Program-made: the position numbers and the translations under genes
The notes under the pieces: generated by a model
The model's database searches: none
Seen by the model: only the letters and a program-made list of their open reading frames with translations
What the model was told of the DNA's origin: nothing
Assembly: GCF_005780185.1 (NCBI RefSeq)
Contig: NZ_VBUI01000021.1
Coordinates: forward strand, 1-64,000
Reading direction: 5' to 3'
DNA length: 64,000 nucleotides
Source of the DNA: Halomonas urmiana
GTDB lineage: Bacteria > Pseudomonadota > Gammaproteobacteria > Pseudomonadales > Halomonadaceae
Shown: one piece after another, positions 9,916 through 17,661 of the stretch
Layout of the letters: every line of letters begins with the position of its first letter
Numbering within the stretch: position 1 is the stretch's first letter

Positions 9916-10968
9916 TTACTGGATGCTCAGGCCGGAGGCCTCGCCCACGGTGCGATTCCAGACCGCGGCGCAGTCGTCGTACTGCTGACTGCAGGTCTCG
10001 GCCCACACCGGCAACACCGCCTCGCTGGTGATCTGCTCGACGAGCTCGCGGGAGCTCGGGTCGATCTCCACCAGCTCCATGTCGTAGGCCTCGTGGTTGG
10101 TGCAGCTCTCCTGACCGGTGTTGCAGGCGATGGCGTCGTCGTTGACCTCGGAGGCCAGCCCCCACATCTGTGCTTCCAGGCGGGCGAAGGCCTCGGTCAA
10201 CTCCTGCTGCTGGGCCTCGCTGAAACCGTTCCAGGTGTCGAGGTTCATGAAGTGGCCCTGCACCGAGTAGGCCAGCGGCAGCGGCACGAAGGTGTCGGTG
10301 ACCTCCGGCCACTTGCCGTTGTTACCGGCGGAGGGCGCGGTCACGCCGCAGTCGGCCACGCCGCGCTGCAGCGCCAGGTAGACCTCGCTGAACTGCAGGG
10401 TCACCGGGGTGGCGCCGAGGCCTTCCACCAGGCGCGACATGGAGGGGGTGAAGACGCGCACCTTCTTGCCGGCGAGGTCCTGGACGCCGTCGATGTCGCC
10501 GTTGCAGAACATCATCTGCGGGCCGAAGGGCCAGAGCGTCATCAGCTTGGCATTGAAGCGCTCCTGCAGGCGCGCATCGAACGCCTCGCGCACCGCATCC
10601 ACCGCCTCGCGCTGGGCATCGAGGCTCGGCGACACGCCGGCCAGGTCGATGCCCTCGAAGAAGGGCTCGTCCCGGGAGGCCATGCCGATCTGCACCGACA
10701 TCACATCGAAGGCACCGGAGCGGATCAGGCGCAGGGCGTCGGCCGCCTCGACGCCGATGGCGTCCATGGGGTTGTAGACGACCGCCAGGTCGTCCCGGGC
10801 ATCGAGCTCGTTGAAGAACGGCCGTTCGACCTCCTCGACGTGCAGCTTGTTGCCGGAGAAGTTGCCGACGGTGCGCAGCATGGTCTCGGCCTGGGCCAGG
10901 CCGCCGAGCAGCAGGCCGGTGGCCAGCGTACCGCCCAGCGCGATCTGTTTGGGGGTCATGGTTGGCAT
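9916..10968 (-). CDS. dctP: TRAP transporter substrate-binding protein (DctP family)
   Basis: A 350-residue periplasmic receptor. It has a Sec signal peptide (hydrophobic core after MPTMTPKQ, cleavage after LAQA). The DctP core includes GKKVRVFTPSMSRLVEGLGATPVTLQFSEVYLALQRGVADCGVT, where the arginine of VRVF is the usual carboxylate ligand. The protein has five or more cysteines in the C-terminal half (CNTGQESC, CSQQYDDC), which could form periplasmic disulfides and are unusual for DctP. The start at 10968 follows GAGGTGA. Being first of the transporter genes and downstream of an Asp/Glu-racemase homologue, it likely recognises that enzyme's substrate class. Confidence 0.92.
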   Translation of the reverse strand: MPTMTPKQIALGGTLATGLLLGGLAQAETMLRTVGNFSGNKLHVEEVERPFFNELDARDDLAVVYNPMDAIGVEAADALRLIRSGAFDVMSVQIGMASRDEPFFEGIDLAGVSPSLDAQREAVDAVREAFDARLQERFNAKLMTLWPFGPQMMFCNGDIDGVQDLAGKKVRVFTPSMSRLVEGLGATPVTLQFSEVYLALQRGVADCGVTAPSAGNNGKWPEVTDTFVPLPLAYSVQGHFMNLDTWNGFSEAQQQELTEAFARLEAQMWGLASEVNDDAIACNTGQESCTNHEAYDMELVEIDPSSRELVEQITSEAVLPVWAETCSQQYDDCAAVWNRTVGEASGLSIQ

Positions 10969-11035
10969 CGGGTCACCTCGTGATTGGGATTGTTGGTGGT
11001 GGTCTTGCCGTGGAGGTCGGGGAGCGTTGCCCGGC

Positions 11036-11779
11036 TCACGCCCGCAGACGCGAGTCCTGGAACAGCCCTCCCCAGCCGGTGATGCGGGCGGGATCGATCC
11101 CGGCCAGGGCCAGGGCCTTCCACACCGTGACGCTGACCGAGTCGTAGATGGGAATGCCGAGTTCGCGTTCCAGCGCCGGCACGATGCCGGCGCCGCGCAG
11201 GTTGGTGCAGAGGATGGTGATGGCCTGGGGCTTCGGCTTCGCCTTGGCCACCTCGCGCACCATCTGGGCCAGGGTCGCCTCATCGACCTCGGAGAAGGAG
11301 AAGTTGCCGCGGTCGTTGAGGTGGCGCTCGGCGACCACCTCGACGCCCTCGGCCCGGTAGTTGTCGATGATCGCCGCCTGGATGTCGTCGAGGTAGGGCG
11401 TCACCAGCCCGAGCCGGGCCACGCCGGTGCGTTCGAGCGCCTCGTTGAGCGCCAGCACGCTGGTGGTCGCCGGTGCGCCGGTCACCTCGGTGATGGCGGC
11501 GCACAGCCGGCGGTCGGCCGCGAAGCCCAGCCAGCTCGCCGAGGTGCCGTTCCAGGCGATGACGTCCATGCGGGCGTCGTTGAGCAGGCCGGCGGCCTCG
11601 AGCAGCGGGGCCGGGTCGAACTGCGCCAGCGCCGTCTCGCTCAGGGAAATCTCCTTGACCGTGAAGCGCTGAAAATGGGCGGTCACCTCGGGCATCAGCT
11701 CGCCAAGCAAGGCCGCGGTATAGGGCTCCAGCACGGTATTGGAGGAGGGAGTGAGCATCCCGATCAGGGTGCGTGGCAT
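11036..11779 (-). CDS. Asp/Glu racemase superfamily protein, arylmalonate decarboxylase/maleate isomerase-like
   Basis: A 247-residue protein beginning RTLIGMLTPSSNTVLEPY, the maleate isomerase/AMDase signature. The N-terminal catalytic position, normally Cys in racemases and maleate isomerases, reads NGTSASW (G78). The C-terminal cysteine is kept (C191 in ILCTNLRG). This single-cysteine layout is that of arylmalonate decarboxylase, which decarboxylates malonates rather than racemising. It is the first gene of the minus-strand TRAP/hydantoinase operon, divergent from a GntR regulator. A decarboxylase or isomerase on a malonate or maleamate-like intermediate would fit a ring-opening pathway, but the substrate is unknown. 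Confidence 0.72.
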   Translation of the reverse strand: MPRTLIGMLTPSSNTVLEPYTAALLGELMPEVTAHFQRFTVKEISLSETALAQFDPAPLLEAAGLLNDARMDVIAWNGTSASWLGFAADRRLCAAITEVTGAPATTSVLALNEALERTGVARLGLVTPYLDDIQAAIIDNYRAEGVEVVAERHLNDRGNFSFSEVDEATLAQMVREVAKAKPKPQAITILCTNLRGAGIVPALERELGIPIYDSVSVTVWKALALAGIDPARITGWGGLFQDSRLRA

Positions 11780-11871
11780 GGGCAGGATCCTTGTTCTTGT
11801 CGGCTGGCTTGTCGGGCGTTGTTTTCACCCTTCTTGTTCGGGCCTGTTACCGGGCCTTTGGCGTGCTCTGA

Positions 11872-11891
11872 ATTTTGAATTCAAAATACAG
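11872..11891. promoter_or_regulatory. Divergent operator: palindrome plus the 14-mer shared with the second TRAP operon
   Basis: The divergent gap between the racemase-like gene (start 11779) and gntR (start 11985) holds the perfect 16-bp palindrome ATTTTGAATTCAAAAT (11872-11887). On the minus strand, CTGTATTTTGAATT (11891-11878) is identical to the plus-strand 14-mer at 12948-12961 before the second TRAP operon. The neighbouring GntR protein is the obvious candidate ligand. Confidence 0.65.
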
Positions 11892-11984
11892 TATGCAAAG
11901 AGTCGCACAAGATCCAGATTTTGCAAGTACACTTTTCGGCAACCGGCGACGCGGGTTCGCGTCGCCTTCCAACAGGAGATGACC

Positions 11985-12683
11985 ATGGACGACACCGCAG
12001 ATGTGAAGGCCCCCGAGGCCCTCGCCGGCTCGGCGCCGCTGCGCCGCCTGTCGCTCTACGAGGTGGTGGCGGAGCAGCTTCGCGAAATGGTGCTGGAAGG
12101 CGAGCTGATGCCGGGCAGCCGGATCTCCGAGAAGCGCCTCTGCGAGTCCTTCGAGGTCTCGCGCACCCCGCTGCGCGAGGCCCTCAAGGTGCTGGCCAAC
12201 GAGGGGCTCGTGGAGCTGCTGCCCAATCGCGGCGCCAAGGTGACCGAGGTGGATCCCCGGGAGGTGGCCGACCTGTTCGAGGTCATGGTGGAGCTGGAGG
12301 CGCTCTCCGGGCACCTGCTGGCGCGGCGCGCCAGCGACGCCGAGATCGCCGAGCTGCGCGCGATGCACCAGCAGATGCTGGATCACTACCGGCGCCAGGA
12401 GCGGCCCGAGTATTTCCGCCTCAACCAGCGGATCCATCGCCGGCTGGCCGAGATCTCGGGCAACGGCGTGCTGCTCGAGCTCGAGACCGCGCTCAACCTC
12501 AAGATCACCCGCGCCCGCTACGCGGCCAACATGAAGCTCGGCCGCTGGGACGAGTCGGCCCGCGAGCACGAGTGCATCCTGGAGGCCCTGGAGCGCCGCG
12601 ATGACGAGGCCCTGGCCGACGCCATGCGCGACCACATGCGCAAGACGGGCGATGCAGTGCTCGAGGGCCTGGCGGCGCGCTGA
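11985..12683 (+). CDS. GntR-family regulator, FCD domain (adjacent to TRAP operons)
   Basis: A 232-residue transcription factor. The winged helix-turn-helix covers about residues 20-85 (GSRISEKRLCESFEVSRTPLREALKVLANEGLVELLPNRGAKV). An FCD ligand domain follows, with FRLNQRIHRRLAEISGN and the C-terminal EHECILEALERRD-type metal-site histidine. The start at 11985 is chosen because AGGAG sits 6 nt upstream; an in-frame ATG at 11979 abuts that site. It lies between two TRAP operons and is divergent from one. The shared 14-mer upstream of both suggests it controls both. Confidence 0.9.
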   Translation: MDDTADVKAPEALAGSAPLRRLSLYEVVAEQLREMVLEGELMPGSRISEKRLCESFEVSRTPLREALKVLANEGLVELLPNRGAKVTEVDPREVADLFEVMVELEALSGHLLARRASDAEIAELRAMHQQMLDHYRRQERPEYFRLNQRIHRRLAEISGNGVLLELETALNLKITRARYAANMKLGRWDESAREHECILEALERRDDEALADAMRDHMRKTGDAVLEGLAAR

Positions 12684-12686
12684 GCC

Positions 12687-12706
12687 CGGCCGGCACCCGC
12701 CGGCCG
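12687..12706 (+). terminator. Weak hairpin after gntR; rest of the 366-nt gap is non-coding
   Basis: CGGCCGG/CCGGCCG (12687-12693/12700-12706) can form a 7-bp stem right after the gntR stop, without a T-run. The gap to 13049 otherwise contains a GC-rich stretch with no convincing gene and then, from about 12895, an abruptly AT-rich promoter segment with poly-A and poly-T runs that carries the operator 14-mer. Confidence 0.4.
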
Positions 12707-12947
12707 CTGCCTTGCGCGCCCTCGCCTCCCGATGTTCGCCCTGAGTGCCGTAGGGTCTCCGCTCGGAGGTGAGGCGCGCCCCTGCGCCTACTGTCCTCCC
12801 CTGGTTCTTCCCGACGCCTCGTCACGACACCCCAGGGATCACTGCGCCGGGGCCTCGCCTGCTGCTCCTGGTGAAAAGCCCGCTTCCATCGCCCTTTTTT
12901 AAAAACATAACAAACTGATTTTATTTGATAAATAAAAAAAACGTATT

Positions 12948-12961
12948 CTGTATTTTGAATT
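12948..12961 (+). promoter_or_regulatory. Candidate GntR operator upstream of the second TRAP operon
   Basis: CTGTATTTTGAATT lies about 90 nt before the dctP start at 13050, inside the AT-rich promoter. It is identical to the 14-mer on the opposite strand at 11878-11891, in the divergent promoter of the first TRAP operon. Confidence 0.6.
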
Positions 12962-13049
12962 TTTATAAACCCTGACCTATGGTTTCCCTGAGTCTTCGGC
13001 GCGCTCCGGCCCGCCCCGCTTCCCCTCCATTGCCGCGAAGGAACCTAGG

Positions 13050-14048
13050 ATGACAACAACAACGCGCACCGCTCGTTACACCACCCCCCTGCTACTGGCC
13101 CTGGGCCTCGGCGCGCCGCTGATGGCCGGCGCCGACACCCTGCGCTTCGGTGGCAACTTCACCGACGATCACTCCAGCAGCCGCGCCATGGAGATCTTCC
13201 AGGAGCAGCTCGCCGAGCGTACCGACGGCGACCTGACCGCCCAGCTGTTCCCCAACATGCAGCTCGGTGGCGCCGGCGAGAACGTCGACCAGGTGAACTC
13301 GGGCGCCATCATGGGCACCTGGATCGGCATCTCCTACCTGTCGCGCACCGTGCCCGAGCTCGAGGCGCTGAGCCTGCCCTTCGCCTTCGATAGCCGCGAG
13401 GACGCCTTCGCGCTGATCGACGGCGAGGTCGGCGGGCTGCTCGACGAGAAGCTCGCCGAGGCCGGCTTCACGGCCCTGGGCTACATGGAGCTCGGCTTCC
13501 GCCACGTCACCAACAACGCCCACCCCCTCGAGACCGTGGAGGATTTCCAGGACCTCAAGATCCGCCTGCAGCCCAACCAGACCCACCTGGACACCTTCCG
13601 GGCCATCGGCGCCAACCCGGTCTCCATGGACATCAACGAGGTCTACGGGGCCCTCCAGCAGGGCGTGCTCGACGGCCAGGAGAATCCCTACAGCATCATC
13701 AGCACCAAGCGCCTCGACGAGGTGCAGAGTCACCTCTCCGACACCGGCCACTTCTATGACTACATCGTGGTGGTCGCCAACCGCGACAAGTTCGAGTCGC
13801 TGAGCGACGAGCAGCAACAGGCCGTGCAGGCCGCCATGGACGAGGCCGTGGCCTGGCAGCGCCAGACCGCCGCCGAGGAGGACACGGCCGCCCGCGAGAC
13901 GCTGATCGAGCGGGGCATGGAGTTCACCCCGATCAGCGACGAGACCCGCAGCGCGCTGCGTGACGCGAGCCAGGGCGTGGTCGATGACCTGCGCGACAAG
14001 ATCGGCGCGGAGATCGTTGACCGGGTGCTCGAGGAGCTGGGGTCATGA
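13050..14048 (+). CDS. dctP: TRAP transporter substrate-binding protein (DctP family), second system
   Basis: A 332-residue receptor with a Sec signal peptide (hydrophobic core LLLALGLGAPLMAGA, cleavage near residue 28). The mature part starts DTLRFGGNFTDDHSSSRAMEIFQEQLAERTDG, typical of DctP. The ligand-binding segment is DLKIRLQPNQTHLDTFRAIGANPVSMDINEVYGALQQGVLDGQENP, with the conserved arginine of KIRLQ. It is clearly divergent from the protein at 9916-10968, so the two TRAP systems probably have different ligands. It opens an operon with dctQ, dctM and a racemase homologue. Confidence 0.93.
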   Translation: MTTTTRTARYTTPLLLALGLGAPLMAGADTLRFGGNFTDDHSSSRAMEIFQEQLAERTDGDLTAQLFPNMQLGGAGENVDQVNSGAIMGTWIGISYLSRTVPELEALSLPFAFDSREDAFALIDGEVGGLLDEKLAEAGFTALGYMELGFRHVTNNAHPLETVEDFQDLKIRLQPNQTHLDTFRAIGANPVSMDINEVYGALQQGVLDGQENPYSIISTKRLDEVQSHLSDTGHFYDYIVVVANRDKFESLSDEQQQAVQAAMDEAVAWQRQTAAEEDTAARETLIERGMEFTPISDETRSALRDASQGVVDDLRDKIGAEIVDRVLEELGS

Positions 14049-14602
14049 CACCCGCCTGGCACCGGCTGGAGGCGCATGCCTCCAGCCCGTTCACCCGCCA
14101 TTTCCTGCACGGCCTGGCGCTGCTGGATCGCACCTCCTACTTCGCCATCCTGCTGGCCATGACCCTGATGACCGTGCTGGTCTCGGCCCAGGTGTTCGCC
14201 CGCTACGTGCTCGGCACCTCCATCGACTCCGCCGATGAGCTGTCGCGCCTGTGCTTCGTGTGGGCGATCTTCCTGGCCATTCCCCACGGCATCAAGGTGG
14301 GTATCCACGTCGGCATCGACGCCCTGGTGTGCCTGCTGCCGAAGGCCCTCCAGGCGCAGCTGGCTCGTCTGATGGCGCTGGTCGGCGCCGCGCTGATGGC
14401 GGTCCTCGCCTGGATCAGCGTCGGTGCGGTGGCCGACAAGTGGCAGGAGATGATGCCGACCCTGCCGATCACCGCCGCCGTCTTCTACATCGCTGTGCTG
14501 GTCTGTGCCGTCCACTGCTGCCTGCACCTGATCGCCCAGGCCTGCCGGCTGGAACCGCTGCAAAGCGCCCCGCCCGGTCGTCAAGGAGGGAGCGCCTCAT
14601 GA
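14045..14602 (+). CDS. dctQ: TRAP transporter small permease (DctQ type), second system
   Basis: A 185-residue membrane protein with four hydrophobic segments. LVSAQVFARYVLGTSIDSADELSRLCFVWAIFLAIPHGIKVGIHVGID is the diagnostic DctQ core (ADE..R followed by G..HVGID). Its ATG overlaps the stop of dctP, and its own stop overlaps the dctM start (ATGA at 14599-14602), so the three transporter genes are translationally coupled. Confidence 0.92.
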   Translation: MTPAWHRLEAHASSPFTRHFLHGLALLDRTSYFAILLAMTLMTVLVSAQVFARYVLGTSIDSADELSRLCFVWAIFLAIPHGIKVGIHVGIDALVCLLPKALQAQLARLMALVGAALMAVLAWISVGAVADKWQEMMPTLPITAAVFYIAVLVCAVHCCLHLIAQACRLEPLQSAPPGRQGGSAS

Positions 14603-15879
14603 CCCCCGCCATCATCTTCACCTTCCTGGGCTTCGCCCTGCTGCGCATGCCGCTGGCCTTCGCCCTGGGCCTGGCCTCGCTGGTCGGCCTCTACGTCGGC
14701 GGCATGGACTTCTCGGTGATGCCCCAGCGCATGATGCACTCGGTCAACAGCTTCCCGCTGATGGCCATCCCTCTGTTCATGCTGGCCGGCGAGCTGATGG
14801 TCGCCGCCGGCATCCTGCAGCGCCTGGTCGACTTCGCCAACTCGCTGATCGGTCGCGTCCACGGCGGCCTGGCCCACGTCGCCATCGTCGCCGGCATGGT
14901 GCTGGCCGCGGTCAGCGGCGCCGCGGTGGCCAGCGCCAGTGCCCTGGGCAGCTCGCTGGTGCCCTCCATGCGCCAGCAGTACGACACCGGCTACAGCAGT
15001 GCCGTGGTGGCCTCGGCCGCCAACCTGGGCGCCATCATCCCGCCCAGTAACGCCATGATCATCTACGCCCTGATGGCCGGCTCCTCGGTCTCGGTGGGCG
15101 GGCTCTTCATGGCCGGCGTGATCCCCGGCGTGATCCTGGCACTGGGCTTCATGGGCCTGGCCAGCTTCATGTCGATGCGCCGCGGCTATCCGCTGGTCGG
15201 CGGCGTGGTGGGACTGCGCCACGTGCTGGTGCAGACCTGGCGTGCCCTGCCGATTCTGCTGATGCCCATCGTGGTGGTCGGCGGCATCGTCGCCGGCGCC
15301 TTCACCCCCACCGAGGGGGCCGCCATCGCCGTGGTCTATGCGCTGCTGATCGGCTTCTTCGTGACTCGCCAGCTGCGCCTCTCCGACCTGCCCAAGGCGA
15401 TGTTCAACGCCGCGGTGACCGCCGCCATGGTGGGCGCACTGATCGCCTTCGCCTCGACCATGACCTTCGCCTTCACCATCGACCTGATCCCGATGCAGCT
15501 CACCAACTGGATCCAGGGGCTCACCGACGACCCGCTGATGTTCCTGCTGCTGGTCATGGCGCTGCTGATCGGCGTGGGCATGTTCATCGAGTCCAACGCC
15601 GCCTATATCATGCTGGTCCCGCTGCTGGCTCCCATCGCGCTGGCCTACGGCGTCGACCCGCTGCTGTTCGGCTTCCTGTTCGTGATGAACCTGGTGGTCG
15701 GCATGATGACGCCGCCGGTGGGCGTGCTGCTGTTCGTGATGTGCGGCATCTCCAACCTCAGCCTCAACGAGCTGATGAAGAGCGCCTGGCCGTTCATCCT
15801 CTTCCAGTACGCCGTGCTGATCGCCTGCATCGCCTTCCCCGGCATCGTCACCTGGCTGCCCCGCACCCTGGGCTACTGA
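14599..15879 (+). CDS. dctM: TRAP transporter large permease (DctM type), second system
   Basis: A 426-residue polytopic membrane protein. DctM signatures include FPLMAIPLFMLAGELMVAAGI, GAAVASASALGSSLVPSM, LGAIIPPSNAMIIYAL and the C-terminal VVGMMTPPVGVLLFV. The start at 14599 is preceded by AAGGAGGGAG and makes an ATGA overlap with dctQ; a much longer upstream reading frame has no family similarity. It forms the transport channel of the second TRAP importer. Confidence 0.93.
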   Translation: MTPAIIFTFLGFALLRMPLAFALGLASLVGLYVGGMDFSVMPQRMMHSVNSFPLMAIPLFMLAGELMVAAGILQRLVDFANSLIGRVHGGLAHVAIVAGMVLAAVSGAAVASASALGSSLVPSMRQQYDTGYSSAVVASAANLGAIIPPSNAMIIYALMAGSSVSVGGLFMAGVIPGVILALGFMGLASFMSMRRGYPLVGGVVGLRHVLVQTWRALPILLMPIVVVGGIVAGAFTPTEGAAIAVVYALLIGFFVTRQLRLSDLPKAMFNAAVTAAMVGALIAFASTMTFAFTIDLIPMQLTNWIQGLTDDPLMFLLLVMALLIGVGMFIESNAAYIMLVPLLAPIALAYGVDPLLFGFLFVMNLVVGMMTPPVGVLLFVMCGISNLSLNELMKSAWPFILFQYAVLIACIAFPGIVTWLPRTLGY

Positions 15880-15914
15880 CCACGACCCGACCCTAACGAG
15901 AATCCCGCGCGCCG

Positions 15915-15932
15915 CCCGCCTTCACAGGCGGG
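15915..15932 (+). other. Small hairpin between dctM and the racemase-like gene
   Basis: CCCGCC/GGCGGG (15915-15920/15927-15932) with a TTCACA loop lies in the 110-nt gap. It is short and without a T-run, so it probably allows read-through into the next gene. Confidence 0.35.
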
Positions 15933-15989
15933 TTGCGAGGGCCCCTGCGCCCAGAGCGCGGCATCGACACCCGCACACGAGAGCACGCC

Positions 15990-16754
15990 ATGAAACTCCT
16001 GGTCATCAACCCCAACATCTCCACCGACGTGACCCGCCTGATCGAGGCCGAGGCGCGGCGCAGCACCCGCCCCGGCACTGAGCTGACCATGGCCACCGCG
16101 CCCTTCGGCGTGGCCTACATCGAGACCCGGGCCGAGTCTCAGGTCGGCGGCTATGCGGCCATGCAGGTCGCCGCCGAGGCCCATGCCAACCACGACGCCG
16201 TGGTGGTCGCCGCCTTCGGCGACCCCGGGCTTGCCGCGTTGCGCGAGATCCTGCCCATCCCGGTGGTCGGCATGACCGAGGCCGCCCTGGTCACCGCCTG
16301 CCAGCAGGGCAGCCGCTTCTCGGTGATCGCCATCTCTCAGCGCATCCAGGCCTGGTACCGCGAGACCATCGCCAACTACGGCTTCGCCGACCGCCTGGCC
16401 AGCATCCGCGCCCTGGACGAGCCACTGGCGCGCATCGGCCGCGTCCAGGAGGACCAGGGCGATCGCCTGGTGGCGCTGGCCGAGCGGGCGGTGGCCGACG
16501 ACGGCGCCGACGTGCTGATACTGGCCGGCGCGCCGCTGGCGGGGCTCGCCCGCACGGTGGCGCATCGCCTGCCGGTGCCGGCCCTGGACGGGGTGACCTG
16601 CGCCCTGCACCAGGCCCAGGCGATGGTCGACCTTGCCCCCACCGCGCCCCGCGGGGGCAGCTTCGCCGTGCCGCCCAGCAAGGAGTGCCAGGGTCTGGGC
16701 GAGGCGCTCTCGCGGCTGGTCGGTCGCCAGCCGCTGGCGGCCACGCGGGTCTGA
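15990..16754 (+). CDS. Hydantoin racemase-like protein lacking both catalytic cysteines (paralogue A)
   Basis: A 254-residue Asp/Glu/hydantoin racemase family protein (KLLVINPNIS start, AFGDPGL and LAGAPLAGL regions). In active hydantoin and allantoin racemases two cysteines (C76 and C181 in the classical numbering) are the acid-base pair. Here the first position is alanine (A75 in VVVAAFGDPG) and the second is glycine (G180 in LAGAPLAG). Racemase activity by the usual two-cysteine mechanism is therefore unlikely. It closes the second TRAP operon and precedes a hairpin terminator. It could be a binding protein, a lyase or an isomerase with another mechanism. The family assignment is firm; the activity is unknown. 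Confidence 0.78.
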   Translation: MKLLVINPNISTDVTRLIEAEARRSTRPGTELTMATAPFGVAYIETRAESQVGGYAAMQVAAEAHANHDAVVVAAFGDPGLAALREILPIPVVGMTEAALVTACQQGSRFSVIAISQRIQAWYRETIANYGFADRLASIRALDEPLARIGRVQEDQGDRLVALAERAVADDGADVLILAGAPLAGLARTVAHRLPVPALDGVTCALHQAQAMVDLAPTAPRGGSFAVPPSKECQGLGEALSRLVGRQPLAATRV

Positions 16755-16768
16755 GCGGAGACCGAGCC

Positions 16769-16793
16769 GGCCGCCGGGACAGCTCCGGCGGCC
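16769..16793 (+). terminator. Hairpin terminator of the second TRAP operon
   Basis: GGCCGCCGG/CCGGCGGCC (16769-16777/16785-16793), a 9-bp stem with a 7-nt loop, begins 15 nt after the racemase-like stop and is followed by TTCCC. It separates this operon from the next gntR gene. Confidence 0.55.
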
Positions 16794-16888
16794 TTCCCGC
16801 CCCGCCGCGACGCGCCCTATACTGAGCCCATTCGCCCGACGAGCATCTTCCGGCTCACCGCTGCTGCCCACCCAAGGAGACCCTTCCC

Positions 16889-17590
16889 ATGACCCTGGAC
16901 AGCGATGCCGCATCCGATATCGCCGACTCGCCGCCCAGCCGACGCCGCATCCAGACCACCTCGCTGGCCCAGGAGGCCTACGAGGTACTGCAGCGCATGA
17001 TCGTGCGCGGCGAGCTGGCCCCCGGCGAGCGCATCGCCGAGCCGGCGCTGTGCGAGCAGCTGGGCATCTCCCGCACGCCGCTGCGCGAGGCGCTGCGCAT
17101 GCTGGCCAGCGACGGCCTGATTGCCACGCGACGCAACCGCAACGCCGTGGTTACGCTGATCGACCCCCGCGAGCTCGAGCACCTGTTCGAGGTCGAGGCC
17201 GGCATCGAGAGCCTGGCCGTGAGCCTGGCCGCCCAGCGCATGACCAACACCGAGCTCAAGCAGCTGGAGACCCTGCAGGAGCGCCTCGAGAAGCTCCATG
17301 CGAAGGGCGACCGCGACGGCTACTTCGCGCTCAACCAGCGGATCCATGCGCTGCTGGTGGCCGGCGCCAAGAACCCGGTGCTGGAGGAGACGCACCGGCG
17401 GCTGCTCGGTCGCCTGGAGCGCGCCCGTTACCTGGCACTGGACCGCATCGGTCGCTGGCAGGAGTCCACCGACGAGCACCGCGCCATTCTCGAGGCGCTG
17501 AAGGCTCGCGACGGCGAGCGGGCGAGGCGCTTATTAATCGACCACGTCCAGCACACCGGCGAGTCGATCACCCAGATCAATCGCGACTGA
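16889..17590 (+). CDS. GntR-family regulator, FCD domain
   Basis: A 233-residue FadR/FCD-type regulator. The DNA-binding domain lies at about residues 25-95, with GERIAEPALCEQLGISRTPLREALRMLASDGLIATRRNRNAVV. The FCD part has FALNQRIHALLVAGAKNP and STDEHRAILEALKARD, whose histidines are typical metal ligands. AAGGAGA precedes the ATG. It is related to the GntR protein at 11985-12683, with the same domain layout and similar motifs. It ends just before a shared terminator with the convergent allE operon. Its targets cannot be read from position alone; the preceding TRAP/racemase operon is the nearest candidate. Confidence 0.9.
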   Translation: MTLDSDAASDIADSPPSRRRIQTTSLAQEAYEVLQRMIVRGELAPGERIAEPALCEQLGISRTPLREALRMLASDGLIATRRNRNAVVTLIDPRELEHLFEVEAGIESLAVSLAAQRMTNTELKQLETLQERLEKLHAKGDRDGYFALNQRIHALLVAGAKNPVLEETHRRLLGRLERARYLALDRIGRWQESTDEHRAILEALKARDGERARRLLIDHVQHTGESITQINRD

Positions 17591-17605
17591 CGCCCCCTCT
17601 CCTAC

Positions 17606-17641
17606 AACGACGACACCCGCCTCTCGGCGGGTGTCGTCGTT
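17606..17641. terminator. Bidirectional hairpin between gntR and allE
   Basis: A perfect 16-bp stem (17606-17621 with 17626-17641, TCTC loop) lies between two convergent genes. Its ends are AA/TT rich, and it is well placed to stop transcription from both sides. Confidence 0.75.
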
Positions 17642-17661
17642 CGACGGGGCCGTGGGTCGCC

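Noticed and set aside
11739-11984. Upstream in-frame extension of the GntR gene at 11985
   Set aside because: The extension covers the divergent promoter and palindrome and has no Shine-Dalgarno; AGGAG fits the ATG at 11985.
16889-17590. GntR at 16889 as the regulator of the TGTATACA regulon
   Set aside because: No such box is seen in its own promoter, and it lies at the end of the second TRAP operon. The GntR at 31531-32271 has a near-match before its start and is more central. It remains a weaker candidate.
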